Shown: piece by piece, positions 8,631-16,269 of the stretch
Layout: each line of letters begins with the position of its first letter
Position numbering within the stretch: position 1 is the stretch's first letter
From: Sphingomonas sp. BGYR3
GTDB taxonomy: Bacteria > Pseudomonadota > Alphaproteobacteria > Sphingomonadales > Sphingomonadaceae
Assembly: GCF_025153455.1 (NCBI RefSeq)
Contig: NZ_JANZNT010000001.1
Coordinates: forward strand, 2,304,001 to 2,368,000
Direction of reading: 5' to 3'
Length of the DNA: 64,000 nt
Program-made: the position numbers and the translations under genes
Notes under the pieces: model-generated
Database searches by the model: none
Told to the model about the DNA's origin: nothing
Seen by the model: the letters and a program-made list of their open reading frames with translations, nothing else

Positions 8631-9113
8631 CTAAAGCGTCCGGTGCATGACATAGGCATCAACCGGGCCGTGCCGCGGATGGATGAACGCACCGGGCAGG
8701 CGACCGACAATGGCAAAGCCCAAGGATTGCCAGAGGCGAACGGCACGGTCGTTGGTGCTGACCACGAAATTATACTGCATGGCGGTGAAGCCGCGCGCGC
8801 GGGCATGGGCGAAGGAATGTTCCGCCATGGCGCGGGCGAAGCCGCGTCCGGTTGCGTCGCCAGCGGTCATGTAGCCGCAATTGGCGACATGGGCGCCGCC
8901 GCCTGCCTGATTGGCGCGCAGATAATAGGTGCCGACGACGCGGCCGGCATCGATGGCGACGAAGGGTTCGTGGTCATCGCCGAGCCACCAGGCAAGGGCC
9001 GCCGCCTCTCCCATGCCGGGATCGAGGGCGTAGGTCGCCCCGTCGCGGATGACGGGCAGGATGATGGCGGCGATGGCGGCCGCGTCGGCGGGCGTAGCGG
9101 GACGAATCAGCAT
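8631..9113 (-). CDS. GNAT-family N-acetyltransferase
   Basis: The 160-residue protein shows the GNAT pattern: MLIRPATPADAAAIAAI at the start, a central VVGTYYLRAN strand, the acetyl-CoA loop GDATGRGFARAM at about residues 86-97, and a final NDRAVRLWQSLGF helix-strand. GNAT enzymes move acetyl from acetyl-CoA to amines; the acceptor cannot be read from sequence. It points against the GTA genes and ends 10 bases from the SAM-binding gene, so the two are convergent. With that gene it forms an apparent insert between terminase and portal. Confidence 0.9.
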   Translation of the reverse strand: MLIRPATPADAAAIAAIILPVIRDGATYALDPGMGEAAALAWWLGDDHEPFVAIDAGRVVGTYYLRANQAGGGAHVANCGYMTAGDATGRGFARAMAEHSFAHARARGFTAMQYNFVVSTNDRAVRLWQSLGFAIVGRLPGAFIHPRHGPVDAYVMHRTL

Positions 9114-9196
9114 GGCGCGGGTGTAGCGGGCCTAACTTCGCGCACCCAGATTTCCGATTACCGAACCGGACGGGTTGTTCACCCGCCCGGCCGGTA

Positions 9197-9358
9197 TCAG
9201 ATGAGCGACGTTGCAAACCGAATGAAATAGTCCCGCCGTGCTTCCTGCCGTGAGGCAAACAGTCCGGCAGACCGTGCAATCGGTCGGCACTGTGCATCCA
9301 AATGATACCACGCCCACAAGGACTTGCCTTCATGGGCAACAGGGACCGGAGCGAACAT
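9197..9358 (-). CDS. Small hypothetical protein (53 aa)
   Basis: An ATG at 9358 on the minus strand has an excellent AAGGAG site eight bases upstream and encodes 53 residues starting MFAPVPVAHEGKSLWAWYHL and ending FIRFATSLI. The composition (Trp, Tyr, His, Arg) is protein-like and the surrounding 9120-9600 stretch is visibly AT-richer than the flanks. A longer reading from 9460 exists but lacks a good ribosome site. No family is recognised. The first bases after the ATG match those of another small frame at 49739, which also has a strong ribosome site. Confidence 0.5.
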   Translation of the reverse strand: MFAPVPVAHEGKSLWAWYHLDAQCRPIARSAGLFASRQEARRDYFIRFATSLI

Positions 9359-9589
9359 CGCTCTTCTCCTTCTGCCAATGGTATCACCCGAACTCGTTTG
9401 CGCGAACTGACCGCCATGAAGGCATCCGCTGAAACCATTGCTGGGTATGCAGCCTAGCACTTAGAGAATCGATCCGAACTCTGTTTCCCGTTCGAGCACC
9501 ACAACGCTGACACAGCCAAAAAGACGGCACAAGTGAAAAAAGAACAAAAACGGTTCAAAAAGGGGCTAAATGTAGCTCCGAGCAGGCCG

Positions 9590-9725
9590 TCACCCCTCAC
9601 CCAGCTACGACTAAGCGGCTGAGCCGCCAAGTCTTCGCAACCGGTTCGGGGTGAACAGCGCCCCGCGCTGTTCAGTCCATGCCGGGGGCATGGACGACCC
9701 CGAACCCCCCGCAAGGGGAGAGGGA
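9590..9725. repeat. Dispersed intergenic repeat, long form, copy 1
   Basis: This gap before the portal gene holds several inverted segments (for example GCATGGAC facing GTCCATGC, and CTTCCC-type G/C tracts around GCAAGGGGAGAGGG). Blocks such as TCACCCCTCACCCAGCT and CATGGACGACC with CGAACCCCC recur in the gap at 17098-17195. It looks like a sphingomonad intergenic palindromic repeat rather than a gene. The rest of 9359-9760 shows no coding frame I can support. Confidence 0.7.
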
Positions 9726-9760
9726 AGGGTGCGCGCATTCTCATCAAGGAGCATCAGGTT

Positions 9761-10870
9761 ATGAAGATCTTCGGGCGCAAGGCTGCGGCCGGGCGGGGTT
9801 CTGCGCGGCCGTTTCTGGTACAGGGCGGTGCGCGCGGCGTGATCGGGGAATGGCCCGCATCCTATGAGGCGCAGGTGCGCGATGCGTTCCTGGCCAATCC
9901 GATTGCCCAGCGGGCGGTGCGGATGATCGCAACGAGCGCTGCCAGCGCGCCGATGGCGTCTGATCCGCCGGAACTGCTGGCGCTGATCCAGGCGCGGTCC
10001 GCTGCGCAGGACCTGATCGAGACGGCGACGTCGCACCTGTTGATGCATGGCAATGCCTTCATTCAGGTGATGACCGACGAGGGCGGCATGGCGCGCGAGC
10101 TGTATGCGCTGCGCCCCGAACGGGTGAGCGTGGAGGCGGATGCACAGGGCTGGCCCGCCGCCTATTGCTACACCGTCAATGGTCGCAGCCAGCGGCTCAG
10201 CGCCGGGGACGGGAGCGGGCGGCCGCAGGTCATCCACATCAAGCAGTTCAGCCCGCTGGACGATCATCTGGGGCTGGGGTGCCTGGGCGCGGCGGCGGGG
10301 GCGGTGGCGATCCACAATGCGGCGACCCGGTGGAACAAGGCGCTGCTGGACAATGCGGCGCGGCCATCCGGCGCGCTGGTGTACGATCCCGGCGACGGGG
10401 CGACGATGACGCCGGTGCAGTTCGACCGGCTGAAGGCCGAGATGGAGGCGGCGTTCCAGGGCGCGGCCAATGCGGGCCGTCCGATGCTGCTGGAAGGCGG
10501 CCTGAAATGGCAGGCGCTGAGCCTGTCGCCCGCAGACATGGATTTCGTCGGCCTGAAGGCCGCGGCGGCGCGGGAAATCGCGCTGGCATTCGGGGTGCCG
10601 CCGATGCTGCTGGGCCTGCCCGGCGACAATGCCTATGCCAGTTACCGCGAGGCGAACCGGGCGCTGTGGCGACAGGCGGTGCTGCCCGTGGTGACGACCA
10701 TCCTGGGCGGCATCGCAGAAGGGCTGAAGGGATGGTGGCCGGGCGCGACGGCGTGGGTGGACGAGAACCGGGTGAGCGTGCTGGCCGAGGAGCGATACGA
10801 ATTATGGGCAGCGGCAAGCGCGGCGGATTTCCTGAACGCCGAGGAGAAGAAGGTACTGGTGGGGATGTGA
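9761..10870 (+). CDS. GTA-like portal protein (gp3)
   Basis: The 369-residue protein is an HK97-type portal, the ring at the capsid vertex through which DNA passes. It has LLMHGNAFIQVM near residue 90, HIKQFSPLDDHLGLGCLGAA near 155-175 and EIALAFGVPPMLLGLPGDNA with YASYREANRALWR near 275-300; these GVPP-x2-LG and Y-x2-Y-REA-type segments are portal hallmarks. The ATG at 9761 follows AAGGAGCATCAGGTT. It begins after a repeat element rather than right after the terminase, unlike compact GTA operons, so it may need its own promoter or read-through. Confidence 0.9.
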   Translation: MKIFGRKAAAGRGSARPFLVQGGARGVIGEWPASYEAQVRDAFLANPIAQRAVRMIATSAASAPMASDPPELLALIQARSAAQDLIETATSHLLMHGNAFIQVMTDEGGMARELYALRPERVSVEADAQGWPAAYCYTVNGRSQRLSAGDGSGRPQVIHIKQFSPLDDHLGLGCLGAAAGAVAIHNAATRWNKALLDNAARPSGALVYDPGDGATMTPVQFDRLKAEMEAAFQGAANAGRPMLLEGGLKWQALSLSPADMDFVGLKAAAAREIALAFGVPPMLLGLPGDNAYASYREANRALWRQAVLPVVTTILGGIAEGLKGWWPGATAWVDENRVSVLAEERYELWAAASAADFLNAEEKKVLVGM

Positions 10871-10908
10871 GGGGGTTAGGCTCAGCCCGAGCGAAGTTGG
10901 CGGTAGCG

Positions 10909-10979
10909 TTCCCCCTCTCCAAGCTGCGCTAGCCGCGGTTGCGGCAAGCTTCGCTATCCTCCCCCGCAAGGGGGGAGGA
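10909..10979. repeat. 71-bp direct repeat, copy A
   Basis: Begins TTCCCCCTCTCCAAGCTGCG and ends in a hairpin (CCTCCCCC, GCAAG, GGGGGAGG). By eye about 65 of 71 bases match copy B at 11500, in the same orientation. The two copies bracket the Sel1-like gene. Confidence 0.8.
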
Positions 10980-10988
10980 AAGGTTGTG

Positions 10989-11420
10989 TTAGGTACCGTC
11001 GCGGCGGGTTGGGCGGAGGCGGCGGAGGCGGCGGGCCAGGGTGTGGGGCATTCGGGGTTCAAAGCGGCGTGCCTCCTTCGCGCTGGTGGCGTCGCCCTGT
11101 TGCGCGGCGCGGCGAAGCCAGAGGCGGTATCCGGCCATGTCGCCGATGTTGAACCAGGTCATCGCCATGTTCTGGGCCGCGTTCGCATGGCCCAGCCGAT
11201 AAGCGCGGCGGGTGAGGCCCAGCGGCGAGAAGGCATCCTGCATCCTGCCGAGTTCACCGCGCCGTCCGCTCCGGCTCCATCGGTTGGCGAGTTCAAGCAT
11301 GGCCGGGCCGTGATTGCGGAGCGCCAGGTGCCACAGGATTGGTTCGCCAAGGCCGATCCCGTGCCGGCGATCGAGAATGTCCATTGCGCGGTCGTAGAGG
11401 CGATCGTGGCGGTCGGTCAT
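10989..11420 (-). CDS. Sel1/TPR-like repeat protein
   Basis: The 143-residue frame read from 11420 contains alpha-helical repeats of Sel1 type: GPAMLELANRWSRSGRRGE, then RRAYRLGHANAAQNMAM, then YRLWLRRAAQQGDATSAKEA. Sel1 repeats are protein-interaction scaffolds. The C-terminus is very basic (LARRLRRLRPTRRDGT). No signal peptide is visible. An in-frame ATG at 11480 would add 20 residues; neither start has a strong ribosome site. The gene is antisense to the GTA genes and sits between two direct repeats, which marks it as an insert rather than a virion gene. Confidence 0.65.
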   Translation of the reverse strand: MTDRHDRLYDRAMDILDRRHGIGLGEPILWHLALRNHGPAMLELANRWSRSGRRGELGRMQDAFSPLGLTRRAYRLGHANAAQNMAMTWFNIGDMAGYRLWLRRAAQQGDATSAKEARRFEPRMPHTLARRLRRLRPTRRDGT

Positions 11421-11499
11421 GTGGGTAAAGCTAATCGCGCGGGGCAAGTCGCGCCAGTTTTTGGGAACAAGCCTTGTCATCCCAACGCTGGGGCGAGGC

Positions 11500-11570
11500 T
11501 TCCCCCTCTCCAAGCTGCGCCAGTCGCGGTTGCGGCAAGGGTTGCTATCCTCCACCGCAAGGGGGGAGGA
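11500..11570. repeat. 71-bp direct repeat, copy B
   Basis: Same-strand partner of the copy at 10909; it differs at about six positions. It ends in the same CCTCC-type hairpin around GCAAGGGGGGAGG. It lies between the start of the Sel1-like gene and the PAS gene. Confidence 0.8.
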
Positions 11571-11636
11571 GGGGCGGGGTGCGTGATGCGTAGCAGCCAC
11601 ATTGTGCGGGTGCGGGCGGGGCGATAGGGTTGGTTC

Positions 11637-12293
11637 ATGTTCGAAATGGATCAGCGTGGGGATGGCCCCGGCGATGCCTATTGCCGGGCGGCGTGGGAGG
11701 CGGTTTGCGGATCGCAGGCGGTGGTCGAGCTGGCCCCGACGGGCGATGTCACCTGGGCCAATGACAGCTTCTTCGGTCTGGTCGGCTATTCGCACAGCGA
11801 GCTGATCGGGCAGCATCACCGGGTGTTGTGCTTTCCGGATTATGCCGAATCGGATGACTATGCCGCATTCTGGCGGAAATTGCGGGCGGGGCAGTTCGAC
11901 CGGGGCGTCTATCCCCGGCGGCGCAAGGATGGCCGCGAATTATGGGTGCAGGCGACCTATAGCCCGTTGATGCGCGACGGGGCGGTGCACCGCATCCTGA
12001 AACTGGCGACGGACGTGACCGACAAGGTGGTGCTGGAGCGCGCGGTCGAAGGGCGCGAGGCGGCGCTGCGCGCGACGGTGAGCGACCTTAGCGAGATTGT
12101 GGCGACAATTTCGGACATTGCCGGGCAGACCAACCTGCTGGCGCTGAATGCCACCATCGAGGCGGCGCGGGCGGGCGAAGCCGGGCGCGGATTTGCCGTG
12201 GTGGCACAGGAAGTGAAGCGGCTGGCCACCGATACCCAGGCGGCGACGGTGCGCGCGGCGCGCATGGTGGAGCAGCACCGCCTGAAGGAGTGA
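11637..12293 (+). CDS. Soluble PAS-MCP signalling protein
   Basis: The 218-residue protein has a PAS domain at about residues 18-130 ([20 protein letters not shown], then [13 protein letters not shown]) joined to the conserved tip of a methyl-accepting chemotaxis protein ([20 protein letters not shown] then [17 protein letters not shown]). That tip binds CheA/CheW. There is no membrane segment, no HAMP domain and almost no MCP stalk, so it would be a cytoplasmic mini-receptor sensing an internal signal through PAS. It sits inside the GTA-like cluster, before a good terminator at 12334, so it looks like an independent transcription unit. Confidence 0.85.
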   Translation: MFEMDQRGDGPGDAYCRAAWEAVCGSQAVVELAPTGDVTWANDSFFGLVGYSHSELIGQHHRVLCFPDYAESDDYAAFWRKLRAGQFDRGVYPRRRKDGRELWVQATYSPLMRDGAVHRILKLATDVTDKVVLERAVEGREAALRATVSDLSEIVATISDIAGQTNLLALNATIEAARAGEAGRGFAVVAQEVKRLATDTQAATVRAARMVEQHRLKE

Positions 12294-12333
12294 GCCGGGC
12301 GGGGCAGGCATTGCCCCGGCAAGCCATCAACCC

Positions 12334-12364
12334 GCCCCTTGCCCCACGGCGAGGGGCTTTTTTG
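12334..12364 (+). terminator. Rho-independent terminator after the PAS-MCP gene
   Basis: GCCCCTTGCC pairs with GGCGAGGGGC (one T-G wobble) around a CCAC loop, then TTTTTT. It ends 17 bases before the DUF6127 start and would separate the PAS gene from the downstream head genes. Confidence 0.75.
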
Positions 12365-12380
12365 TTTCAGGAGACAGTCG

Positions 12381-12689
12381 ATGCGGCAGGACGAGATGCT
12401 GGCTGCCCTGATCGGGCAGGCGGCGGCCGACGGTGCCGACCTGGCCACGCTGCGCGCCATTGCCGAGGAGGCGGGGGAGCGCGGCGCGGCGCGGGCGCTG
12501 GCCCGGCTGGGGATGAGCGATGCGGGCGCAGCCAAGGACATGGCGGAGCTGCGCGAGCTGCTTGGGGCATGGCGCGATGCCAAGCGGTCGGCAGTGAAGG
12601 CGGCGGTGGAATGGATCGTGCGGATGGCCGCCGCGCTGCTGCTGGTGGGCCTGGCCGTGAAGCTGGGCTTTTCGGGATGGGTGAAGTGA
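12381..12689 (+). CDS. DUF6127-like small GTA-cluster protein
   Basis: The 102-residue protein is helical and ends with one membrane-like segment (VRMAAALLLVGLAVKLGF, about residues 78-96). Its place between portal and prohead protease matches the small gene called gp3.5 in RcGTA and DUF6127 in sphingomonads; the family name is from memory. The ATG follows CAGGAGACAGTCG. Its end overlaps the protease start by 13 bases, so the two are coupled. Role unknown; possibly a holin-like or head-assembly accessory. Confidence 0.65.
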   Translation: MRQDEMLAALIGQAAADGADLATLRAIAEEAGERGAARALARLGMSDAGAAKDMAELRELLGAWRDAKRSAVKAAVEWIVRMAAALLLVGLAVKLGFSGWVK

Positions 12690-13087
12690 CGGGGGCGGTG
12701 CGCTTTGCCGGATATGCGGCGGTGTTCGACGTGGCGGACCGGGGTGGAGACGTGATCCGGGCGGGCGCGTTTGGCCCGGATGCAACCGGGGCGGTCGGGC
12801 CGGTGCCGCTGTTGTGGCAGCACCGGGGCGCGCCGGTGGGCGTGATCGAGGCGATCGGCGAGGATCGGCGGGGCCTGCGCGTCATCGGGCGGGTCGAGGT
12901 GCCGGAGGTTGCCGCGCTGCTGATGCGGGGCGCGGTCAGCGGGCTATCCTTTGGCTATCGCGCGCGGGCGGCGCGGCGGGGCATGGTGCGGGAACTGACC
13001 GCCGTCGAGCTGATCGAGGTGAGCCTGGTCGCCGAGCCGATGCAGCGGCTGGCGCGGATTTGCGCGGTGGAGCCGGCGAGCGGCTGA
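12677..13087 (+). CDS. GTA-like prohead protease (gp4)
   Basis: The 136-residue protein fits the HK97-type prohead serine protease (peptidase U35): VRFAGYAAVFDVADRGGDVI at the start, LLWQHRGAPVGVIEAI with the catalytic histidine near residue 45, and AVSGLSFGYRA with the catalytic serine near residue 88. It would cleave capsid precursors during maturation. Its start lies inside the upstream gene and the capsid gene follows, the standard head-gene order. It is shorter than many family members but keeps the active-site segments. Confidence 0.85.
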   Translation: MGEVTGAVRFAGYAAVFDVADRGGDVIRAGAFGPDATGAVGPVPLLWQHRGAPVGVIEAIGEDRRGLRVIGRVEVPEVAALLMRGAVSGLSFGYRARAARRGMVRELTAVELIEVSLVAEPMQRLARICAVEPASG

Positions 13088-13112
13088 ACCGGCGGACAGG
13101 GCGAGGGATTTC

Positions 13113-13149
13113 GGGGCGTCACCGGGCAGGCCGGCGGCGCCCCTTTTTC
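13113..13149 (+). terminator. Hairpin before the capsid gene
   Basis: GGGGCG pairs with CGCCCC across a GC-rich loop that can fold further, followed by TTTTT. It lies between protease and capsid genes and may adjust capsid mRNA level or stability. Confidence 0.5.
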
Positions 13150-13176
13150 ATGGGTTTTTGACGGCAGGAGACGACG

Positions 13177-14223
13177 ATGAGCGATGCAATGGTGGCAAGC
13201 CTGGACGCGGTCGAGGCGAGCGGGGTGGTGACTGGCCGGCCGATGCTGGCGGGCAATGGCGGCGCGATGCGCGATGCGGGGTTCGGCGCGTTCCTGCGTT
13301 CGGGCAGCACCGCCGAGGTGAAGGCATTGAGCGGGGCGACCGGGGCGGAGGGCGGTTTTGCCATCCCCCGCGCGATCGACGAACAGGTGGATGCGACGCT
13401 GAAGTCCATCTCTCCCATCCGCGCGATTGCCAGCGTGGTGCGGGTCGGCACCAGCGGGTACCGCAAGCTGGTGGCGAGCGGCGGCTTTGCCTCTGGCTGG
13501 GCCAGCGAGACGGGGCCGCGCGCGGAAACTGCGACGCCGGTGTTCAACGAGATCGTGCCGCCATCGGGCGACCTGTTCGCCAATCCGGCGGCCAGCCAGG
13601 CGATGCTGGACGATGCCGCGTTCGACGTGGAGGCATGGCTGGCGCAGGAGATTGCCGAGGAGTTTGCCGCCGCAGAGGGCACGGCATTCGTCAGCGGCAA
13701 TGGCATCAACCGTCCCAAGGGGTTCCTGACCCAGCCGGTGAGCACCGCGAGCGATGCGACGCGGCCGTTCGGCACGTTGCAGGTGGTGCCGACAGGGGCG
13801 GCGGGCAGCTTTGGCGATGCACCGGACGAGCGGCTGATCGACCTGATCCACGCCGTGCGCGCGCCGTATCGCCAGGGGGCGGTGTTCGTGATGAATTCGG
13901 CGACGCTGGCGGTGATTCGCAAGCTGAAGACGGCCGAGGGTGAGCTGATCTGGTCGCCCGGCCTGGCCGCGGGACAGCCGGCGAGCCTGCTGGGTTACCC
14001 GGTGGTCGAGGCCGAGGCGATGCCCGACATCGCGGCGAACAGCCTGTCCATCGCATTCGGCAATTTCCGCGCCGGATATCTGATCGCGGAACGGGCGGAG
14101 ACGCAGGTGCTGCGCGATCCGTTCACCAACAAGCCGTTCGTGCATTTCTATGCCACCAAGCGCGTCGGCGGGATGGTGAGCAATTCCGAGGCGATCAAGC
14201 TGATGCGGTTCAGCGCGGCGTGA
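13177..14223 (+). CDS. GTA-like major capsid protein (gp5)
   Basis: The 348-residue protein fits the HK97-fold capsid of GTAs. It lacks the long N-terminal scaffold of many phages. GGFAIPRAIDEQVDATLKSI (residues 63-82), LVASGGFASGWASETGPRAE, VSGNGINRPKGFL and MNSATLAVIRKLK are typical HK97-capsid segments. The C-terminal VLRDPFTNKPFVHFYATKRV is the usual P-domain strand. The start has a CAGGAG site seven bases before ATG. It is probably the most expressed product of the cluster, consistent with its own leader region after the hairpin at 13113. Confidence 0.9.
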   Translation: MSDAMVASLDAVEASGVVTGRPMLAGNGGAMRDAGFGAFLRSGSTAEVKALSGATGAEGGFAIPRAIDEQVDATLKSISPIRAIASVVRVGTSGYRKLVASGGFASGWASETGPRAETATPVFNEIVPPSGDLFANPAASQAMLDDAAFDVEAWLAQEIAEEFAAAEGTAFVSGNGINRPKGFLTQPVSTASDATRPFGTLQVVPTGAAGSFGDAPDERLIDLIHAVRAPYRQGAVFVMNSATLAVIRKLKTAEGELIWSPGLAAGQPASLLGYPVVEAEAMPDIAANSLSIAFGNFRAGYLIAERAETQVLRDPFTNKPFVHFYATKRVGGMVSNSEAIKLMRFSAA

Positions 14224-14269
14224 GGCGGGGCGGGGGGTGAGGTTCGCCCACTCCTCGCCCCCACCCCAA

Positions 14270-14296
14270 CCCCTCCCCTGAAGGGGAGGGGCTTTT
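14270..14296. repeat. Palindromic repeat, copy 1 (terminator-like)
   Basis: A perfect 9-bp stem CCCCTCCCC / GGGGAGGGG with a TGAA loop, then CTTTT. A near-identical block (CCACCCCAAC before it) recurs at 17244 and a variant at 15936. It could end capsid transcripts. Confidence 0.8.
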
Positions 14297-14314
14297 CTGG
14301 TTGGGAGAATGCGC

Positions 14315-14854
14315 ATGGACGGGGATTTTCCCGCGCCGGTGATTGCGGCGGCGGGCGCGGCGGCGCGCGAATACTGGCGGACGGGCAGCGGCGAGGCGGC
14401 GCTGATCGAGGGGCTGGCGGCAAGCGCGCTGACCCTGGCGGAACAGTTTACCGGCCGGGCGTGGATCGCGCGGGCCGGGACGGCGGTGCTGGCGGCAAGC
14501 CCGGCGTGGCAAAGGCTGCCGCTGGCCGGGATGAGTGCGATCACGGGCGTCGAGGGGCTGCCGGCCGAGGGGGCGGCGTTCGCGCTGCCGGTGGAAGCCT
14601 ATGCCATTGATATCGATGCGTGGGCGCGCGGATGGGTGCGGGTGATGCAGCCGGGCGGCGCGGGGCGGGTCCGCGTCGCCTATACCGCCGGGGTGGCAGC
14701 GGACTGGGCAGCTCTGCCCCCGCCGATCGCGCAGGGCGTGGTGTTGATGACCGGGCATCTGCACGACCATCGATCCGTCGGCATGGCGCCGCCCGCCGCT
14801 GTCGCTGCGCTGTGGCGGCCATGGCGGATGCTGACGCTGGGGGCCGGGCGATGA
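14315..14854 (+). CDS. GTA-like head-tail adaptor (gp6)
   Basis: The 179-residue protein matches head-tail connector proteins of the phiE125 gp8 / RcGTA gp6 type: an N-terminal helical part with ALTLAEQFTGRAW at about residue 38 and a C-terminal VRVAYTAGVAADWAALPPPI segment followed by a helical LMTGHLHDHR. It would sit under the portal ring. Two in-frame ATGs (14309, 14315) exist; the second is better placed for the GGGAG site. The stop overlaps the next start (ATGA). Confidence 0.8.
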   Translation: MDGDFPAPVIAAAGAAAREYWRTGSGEAALIEGLAASALTLAEQFTGRAWIARAGTAVLAASPAWQRLPLAGMSAITGVEGLPAEGAAFALPVEAYAIDIDAWARGWVRVMQPGGAGRVRVAYTAGVAADWAALPPPIAQGVVLMTGHLHDHRSVGMAPPAAVAALWRPWRMLTLGAGR

Positions 14855-15048
14855 TGGCGCGGATCGAGGCGCGGGCGCGCGCTGCGGCCGGGCGGGCGGT
14901 GGATGCGCGGCTGCGGGACATTGCAACGGCGCTGGATGCGTTGCCCGGCGTGCAGGCGAGGGTCGAGGGCGAGGCAGTGGTCGCGCGCGGGCGCGGGCTG
15001 TTGCGGCGATGGCTGACCGACGCGGACGTGCGGGAGGCGGGACGATGA
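14851..15048 (+). CDS. Small GTA-cluster protein (65 aa, gp7 position)
   Basis: This 65-residue arginine- and alanine-rich protein (MMARIEARARAAAGRAVDAR) overlaps the genes on both sides by ATGA, so it is certainly translated with them. Its position is that of the RcGTA head-closure gene (gp7), but it is about half that length and I see no head-closure motif. It may be a reduced or replaced stopper protein. Function unknown. Confidence 0.7.
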   Translation: MMARIEARARAAAGRAVDARLRDIATALDALPGVQARVEGEAVVARGRGLLRRWLTDADVREAGR

Positions 15049-15428
15049 GCGCGGCGGCGGTGCTGAAGGGCGCGGTGGCGGATGCGCTGGCCCCGTTGGG
15101 CGTGGCGGTGCTGGCCGCGCCGCCGGGCCGGGCGCTGTTCCCGCACCTGATCCTGGAGCGGCCCGTGCTGGCCGACTGGTCAGCGCGCGGGTGCGAGGGA
15201 CGGGAAGGGCGGATCGCGGTGCAGGTGCATGCGCAGGGTTCGACGCCCGATGCAGCCGAGGCGATGCTGGCTGAGGTGGAGGCGGCGGTGCTGGCGCTGC
15301 CGACCCAGCTGACCGGCGACTGGCGGCTGGTGGCGCTGAGCCTGACGCGCAGCCGGATGGGACCGGGGGGCGAGGGACGCTGGATCGGGCTGGCCGAGTT
15401 TCGGGTGCGGATGGTGCGGGGGATTTGA
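15045..15428 (+). CDS. DUF3168-type tail completion protein (gp8)
   Basis: The 127-residue protein fits DUF3168: an opening AVLKGAVADALAPLGVAVL, then a beta-rich HLILERPVLADWSA and GRIAVQVHAQGSTPDAAEAM, and a final WIGLAEFRVRMV strand. In GTAs this protein joins the head to the tail tube. The ATG overlaps the previous stop. The next gene starts 59 bases later with a separate strong ribosome site. Confidence 0.8.
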   Translation: MSAAAVLKGAVADALAPLGVAVLAAPPGRALFPHLILERPVLADWSARGCEGREGRIAVQVHAQGSTPDAAEAMLAEVEAAVLALPTQLTGDWRLVALSLTRSRMGPGGEGRWIGLAEFRVRMVRGI

Positions 15429-15487
15429 ATCTTGCGGCACCGGACGGTCGAGCGGACCGGTGCTGTTGAGCAACAAGGAGAAGGATC

Positions 15488-15895
15488 ATGGCGGCTGAGC
15501 GGGGCAGTGCGTTTTTGCTGAAGGTGGGGGACGGGGCGACGCCGGTGGCGTTTACGACCGTGGCGGGGCTGCGCACGACGCAGCTGAGCATTTCGGGCGA
15601 GCAGGTGGCGATCACCAGCAAGGATTCGGGCGGGTGGCGCGAGCTGCTGTCGGGCGCGGGCACGCGGATGGTGAGCGTGTCCGGCGCGGGGGTGTTTACC
15701 GGATCGGCGGCGGAGGCGCGGCTGCGCGCCAATGCGCTGGCTGGCACCATCGACGATTACCGCCTGAGTTTCGAGAGCGGCGAGACGATGACCGGCCGGT
15801 TCCTGATCACGCGGCTGGAGTATGCCGGGGATCATAATGGCGAGCGCAGTTATACGGTGAGCCTCGAGTCCTCTGGTGCTGTGGTGAGCGCGTGA
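15488..15895 (+). CDS. GTA-like major tail tube protein (gp9)
   Basis: The 135-residue protein matches the TP901-1-like major tail protein family: FLLKVGDGATPVAFTTVAGL near the start, LSISGEQVAITSKDSGGWRE, and a C-terminal YTVSLESSGAVVSA. Many copies would stack to form the tail tube. A strong AAGGAGAAGG site precedes the ATG, as expected for an abundant structural protein. Its stop overlaps the gp10 start (TGATG). Confidence 0.85.
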   Translation: MAAERGSAFLLKVGDGATPVAFTTVAGLRTTQLSISGEQVAITSKDSGGWRELLSGAGTRMVSVSGAGVFTGSAAEARLRANALAGTIDDYRLSFESGETMTGRFLITRLEYAGDHNGERSYTVSLESSGAVVSA

Positions 15896-16269
15896 TGGGC
15901 GGAGAAGGACGTCCGTCCCACTGCCCCACCCCCGTCCCCTCCCCTGAAGGGGAGGGGGGTTTTGGAGCGAATCCGGGTCGGGGGGAGGCCGTGCTGCGGG
16001 TGGCGGGGGTTAGCCTGGTGGTGCGGCCCAGCTTTTCGGCGCTGGTGGCGGCGGAGCAGGAGTTGGGGCCGCTGTTTGCGCTGGTCGAGCGGGCGGCGGA
16101 GGGGCGGCTGGCCATTGGCGAGATGGTCGCGCTGTTCTGGCATTGCCTGGCCGAGCGGCCGGAGGGGATGACGCGGGACGGCTTTGGCGAGGCGGTGGTC
16201 GCGGGCGGCGTGGCGGCGGCGACCCCGGTGCTGAGGACGCTGATCCGGCAGATCCTGGCGGGGCGGTGA
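15895..16269 (+). CDS. GTA gp10-like protein with repeat-derived N-terminus
   Basis: The frame gives 124 residues. From about residue 33 it reads VLRVAGVSLVVRPSFSALVA and AEQELGPLFALVERAAEGRL, the shape of GTA gp10, a tail-assembly chaperone-like protein. The first 30 residues (HCPTPVPSPEGEGGFGA) are encoded by a copy of the cluster's palindromic repeat. The start (15895) is coupled to the tail-protein stop. An in-frame GTG at 15991 would give a repeat-free 92-residue product but has poor ribosome-site spacing. Either the repeat is translated or the true start is downstream. Confidence 0.7.
   Translation: MGGEGRPSHCPTPVPSPEGEGGFGANPGRGEAVLRVAGVSLVVRPSFSALVAAEQELGPLFALVERAAEGRLAIGEMVALFWHCLAERPEGMTRDGFGEAVVAGGVAAATPVLRTLIRQILAGR
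15936..15964. repeat. Palindromic repeat, copy 2 (inside gp10 frame)
   Basis: CCCCTCCCC, TGAA, GGGGAGGGG, then GGTTTT. It matches the copies at 14270 and 17244 but lies within the first codons of the gp10 reading frame, where the insert keeps the frame open. Confidence 0.8.
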
